Shown here in pieces: positions 62,901-64,000 of a DNA stretch of 64,000 nt. The DNA is from Sclerurus mexicanus (lineage: Eukaryota > Chordata > Aves > Passeriformes > Furnariidae): assembly GCA_013396755.1 (NCBI GenBank), contig VWZF01007017.1, positions 186,001 through 250,000 of the forward strand. Direction: 5' to 3'. A model generated the notes under the pieces. That model ran no database searches. It saw only the letters and a list, made by a program, of their open reading frames with translations, and had not been told where the DNA came from. Every line of letters begins with the position of its first letter. Position 1 is the stretch's first letter. The position numbers and the translations under genes are program-made.

Positions 62901-63439
62901 TCTGAGTTTGCCCAGCTCTTAATTTTTCTTGACCTTTCCGTGGCTAATGATTTTGTTTGGTTTTAATGTATTAATCATACTTGGTGCATCAATCAGTAGT
63001 TTTGCTGCATTTTCGCTACTCTATGAAGAACATGATTTTTTTTATGATAATGTGCTCTTATGATTTCTGTCTGTGGTCTTAGACTCTCTCATGGCTTTAA
63101 AAAGACTGAGCAAATATAAGGGCAAAAGGAGATTAATGAAGTTAACCTCTGTCTGCTTAAAAAGAACTTTTTTGTGAATTCTGTTTCTTGCCTCACAGTA
63201 CAATTCTTCTATTTTAGAGTATGATGAAGATTTTGAAGCAGATGAAGAAGTTAAGGAAGAGGGACAGGCTGCTGATCAAACGAATGGAATGTCAGAGTCA
63301 TCCTCAGATGATAAAAACCATAATTTAGACTATAGAAAGGGGAGTGGAATTTCATCCCAAAAGGCACTGCAGGCATCTGGCAGTGAGAAAGATGAAAGTG
63401 ATGGATATTCTGACAGACACTCTGAAAATAATCAACAAG
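47949..63439 (+). CDS. ERICH3: Glutamate-rich protein 3 (ERICH3, C1orf173), coding exons 1-12, 3' end beyond window
   Basis: ERICH3 is a large acidic protein; mammalian work places it at primary cilia and in vesicle biology, but its molecular activity is not settled. Twelve exons give about 593 codons: 47949-47968, 50908-51001, 51619-51744, 52327-52398, 54126-54254, 54907-54990, 55452-55601, 56919-57137, 57750-57930, 58686-58872, 61272-61567 and 63218-63439. All borders are GT-AG with consistent phase. The order of features is: a basic helical N terminus (YNSLTDKHLVGYFSNARIRRHL, AIFHKVLDME), a proline-rich linker with RPNTAPG and RRFRPTTA, then the most conserved core (YLGKNVHLS, DEIKVYQQHCGGENLCVYKGK, FQFISKRHHGFPFSLTFFLNG, CIIAMGLDKK), which I believe corresponds to DUF4590, and then a Glu/Asp-rich tail starting in exons 11-12. 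Human ERICH3 is much longer (about 1,500 residues), so the large acidic 3' exons lie to the right of 64000. Confidence 0.95.
48840..49000 (+). mobile_element. Possible degraded CR1 reverse-transcriptase fragment in ERICH3 intron 1
   Basis: Around 48892 the plus strand reads N-Y-R-S-V-S-L-G-S-V-P-G-E-L, like the N-Y-R-P-V-S-L-T-S-V-P-G-K motif of CR1-type reverse transcriptases, then decays into stops. The match is short and could be coincidence. Confidence 0.35.
50383..50502 (+). mobile_element. CR1 fragment in ERICH3 intron 1
   Basis: 'gagaccctggcacaggttgc', 'ccagagaagctgtggctgcc', 'gtgttcaagaccagcttgg' and 'gcaacctggtctatggaagg' match CR1 sense-strand sequence. It lacks the final CR1 terminus. 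Confidence 0.85.
50908..51001 (+). CDS. ERICH3: ERICH3 coding exon 2
   Basis: Encodes F-L-A-T-Y-N-S-L-T-D-K-H-L-V-G-Y-F… to R-S-G-L, nearly the human sequence. The acceptor is ttgttgcag and the donor ctg|gtgaga. Confidence 0.97.
51619..51744 (+). CDS. ERICH3: ERICH3 coding exon 3
   Basis: 42 codons, S-R-S-G-R-I, D-H-Q-R-Y-V-Q-E-C-L-A, A-I-F-H-K-V-L-D-M-E, in phase 0. The acceptor is tatggcag and the donor gag|gtatgc. Confidence 0.97.
52327..52398 (+). CDS. ERICH3: ERICH3 coding exon 4
   Basis: 24 codons, R-H-H-Q-L-E-I-K-R-T-L-E…, a charged helical segment (human RYHQLEIKKKLE). The acceptor is cattggtag and the donor aag|gtaagg. Confidence 0.95.
54126..54254 (+). CDS. ERICH3: ERICH3 coding exon 5
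   Basis: 43 codons with R-R-S-V-E-D-A-I-P-M-H-S-P-H-P-P-L-G-P, matching human RRSVENNMPILSPHPPVGP. The acceptor is tactttcag and the donor tgg|gtgagt. Confidence 0.93.
54907..54990 (+). CDS. ERICH3: ERICH3 coding exon 6
   Basis: 28 codons, rich in Gly, His and Pro (G-G-G-H-P-P-H-Q-H-Q-P). It is poorly conserved, but both splice sites are strong (ccatacag, gtg|gtgagt) and the phase agrees with its neighbours. Confidence 0.8.
55452..55601 (+). CDS. ERICH3: ERICH3 coding exon 7
   Basis: 50 codons with R-P-N-T-A-P-G-K-V-Q-Q-P-F-H-L-Q-P-L, matching human RPYTAPGNMQPPIRLQPL. The acceptor is ccttttgtag and the donor ggg|gtgagg. Confidence 0.92.
56919..57137 (+). CDS. ERICH3: ERICH3 coding exon 8
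   Basis: 73 codons with S-Y/P-Y-Q-L-P, V-P-V-P-P-P and R-R-F-R-P-T-T-A-S-N…L-L-T-K, paralleling human YQLPNINSYMMPIPPPLPP and RRFRPTTAPN. The acceptor is tttttgcag and the donor aag|gtaatt. Confidence 0.93.
57750..57930 (+). CDS. ERICH3: ERICH3 coding exon 9
   Basis: 60 codons plus one base, encoding the highly conserved Y-L-G-K-N-V-H-L-S and D-E-I-K-V-Y-Q-Q-H-C-G-G-E-N-L-C-V-Y-K-G-K. The acceptor is cctgctgcag and the donor gag|gtaagg. Confidence 0.97.
58686..58872 (+). CDS. ERICH3: ERICH3 coding exon 10
   Basis: Encodes F-Q-F-I-S-K-R-H-H-G-F-P-F-S-L-T-F-F, N-G-M-Q-V-N-R-L-S and C-E-Y-K-H, the core of the conserved domain, and ends S-P-C-Y-R split across the junction. The donor is cag|gtatgg. 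Confidence 0.97.
61272..61567 (+). CDS. ERICH3: ERICH3 coding exon 11
   Basis: Begins C-I-I-A-M-G-L-D-K-K and becomes Glu-rich (E-E-K-L-E-T-G-E-E-Y-R-E-E-E). The acceptor is ctattttatag and the donor aatg|gtacag. Confidence 0.94.
61772..61890 (+). mobile_element. CR1 fragment in ERICH3 intron 11
   Basis: Nearly the same CR1 piece as at 50383 ('gaggccctggcacaggttac', 'gtccaaggccaggttgg', 'caacctggtctagtg'), in the same orientation, breaking off after a similar point. It starts about 205 bp after exon 11. Confidence 0.85.
63218..63439 (+). CDS. ERICH3: ERICH3 coding exon 12
   Basis: Encodes E-Y-D-E-D-F-E-A-D-E-E and an acidic, Ser-rich tail, matching human YEEDFEVDEE and the ETSSQKAPDA region. 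The acceptor is tctattttag and the donor aag|gttagt. It ends after one base of a codon, so further exons follow outside the window. Confidence 0.94.
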
Positions 63440-64000
63440 GTTAGTTTTGTTCTTACCGAGGCTCAGAGAAGCTGACCTGATGCATGTTTTACAGTGTGTG
63501 TGTGTCCAGTGTGTATGGTGGGTCTGCATAGGGAAACTCATGCCATTCCTACTGACAAGATAAAAGACAGCTGTTTTTTCTGTTATTAATTCTACATCTG
63601 CCACCAAACCGCAGGCAGCCCCCTGGCAGTGGGAGCATGGGCTGTTGCTGAGCTGTTTAGGTGCTGAAATGGAGATGGAGCCAGGCAGCAGGTTGGCAGG
63701 CTAGCCCCCATGTCAGCAGGACTCACACCTAGGAAGCTGTGACCCATTTCACCTTCTGAGGGGTTCCAGGAAACCTGACAGACCATCCTGGGTTTTGGAA
63801 GTGCTGTCCTTAATGGCCCTGAATATGGCCCTAATGTATCTGAGTGTGCCAGAGATTCGGAAACCATTAGATTATATGAGGGGGAAGGTCTGGAGAGGAA
63901 TTCCCATGCATTTTTCAGTGGTGGAGAAGTGGTATGCTGAGTGGGAATCTTTAAACTGTGGCTGTTTCTTGGTACAACATGTTCTTCTGAATGTGCAATC
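63440..64000 (+). other. ERICH3: ERICH3 intron 12, partial
   Basis: Intronic sequence after the gttagt donor. No further exon is visible before the window ends. Confidence 0.7.

Overview
This is vertebrate nuclear DNA, almost certainly from a bird. Genes are split by short GT-AG introns and the dispersed repeats are CR1 LINE fragments, the family that dominates bird and reptile genomes. Introns and spacers are compact, and the gene order matches human chromosome 1p31 read in reverse. Three protein-coding genes can be read exon by exon. TYW3 is on the minus strand (35651-38823, six coding exons, first exon incomplete). CRYZ is on the plus strand (39134-44290, eight coding exons, complete, 329 codons). 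ERICH3 is on the plus strand (47949 to beyond the window, twelve coding exons seen, about 593 codons).

Layout. Positions 1-35650 hold no recognisable protein-coding exon: this is the long spacer that, in other amniotes, separates TYW3 from LHX8, which should lie left of the window. It contains CR1 fragments, simple repeats, a six-base assembly gap, an orphan CpG-rich block near 30.65-31.25 kb and several candidate cis-regulatory motifs. From 38.5 to 39.1 kb a CpG island separates the divergent TYW3 and CRYZ genes and is probably a shared bidirectional promoter; a single N there hides the TYW3 start. CRYZ ends at 44290 with several poly(A) signals. A 3.7-kb spacer follows, ending in a pyrimidine tract and a CR1 copy whose 3' end abuts the GC-rich ERICH3 promoter.

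Functions. TYW3 methylates the wybutosine precursor in tRNA-Phe. CRYZ is a zinc-independent MDR-family NADPH:quinone oxidoreductase. ERICH3 is a glutamate-rich protein linked to cilia. The three share a conserved neighbourhood, not a pathway.

The observations most worth a second look are: a 46-bp gapless duplicated non-coding motif (6608 and 28379) with inverted NKX2-type half-sites; a tandemly duplicated splice donor after CRYZ coding exon 6 that would give an in-frame 11-codon isoform; an RFX X-box-like near-palindrome in the ERICH3 promoter; and the lost TYW3 N-terminus at a one-base N. All calls come from reading the sequence and remembered protein families; no database search was run.
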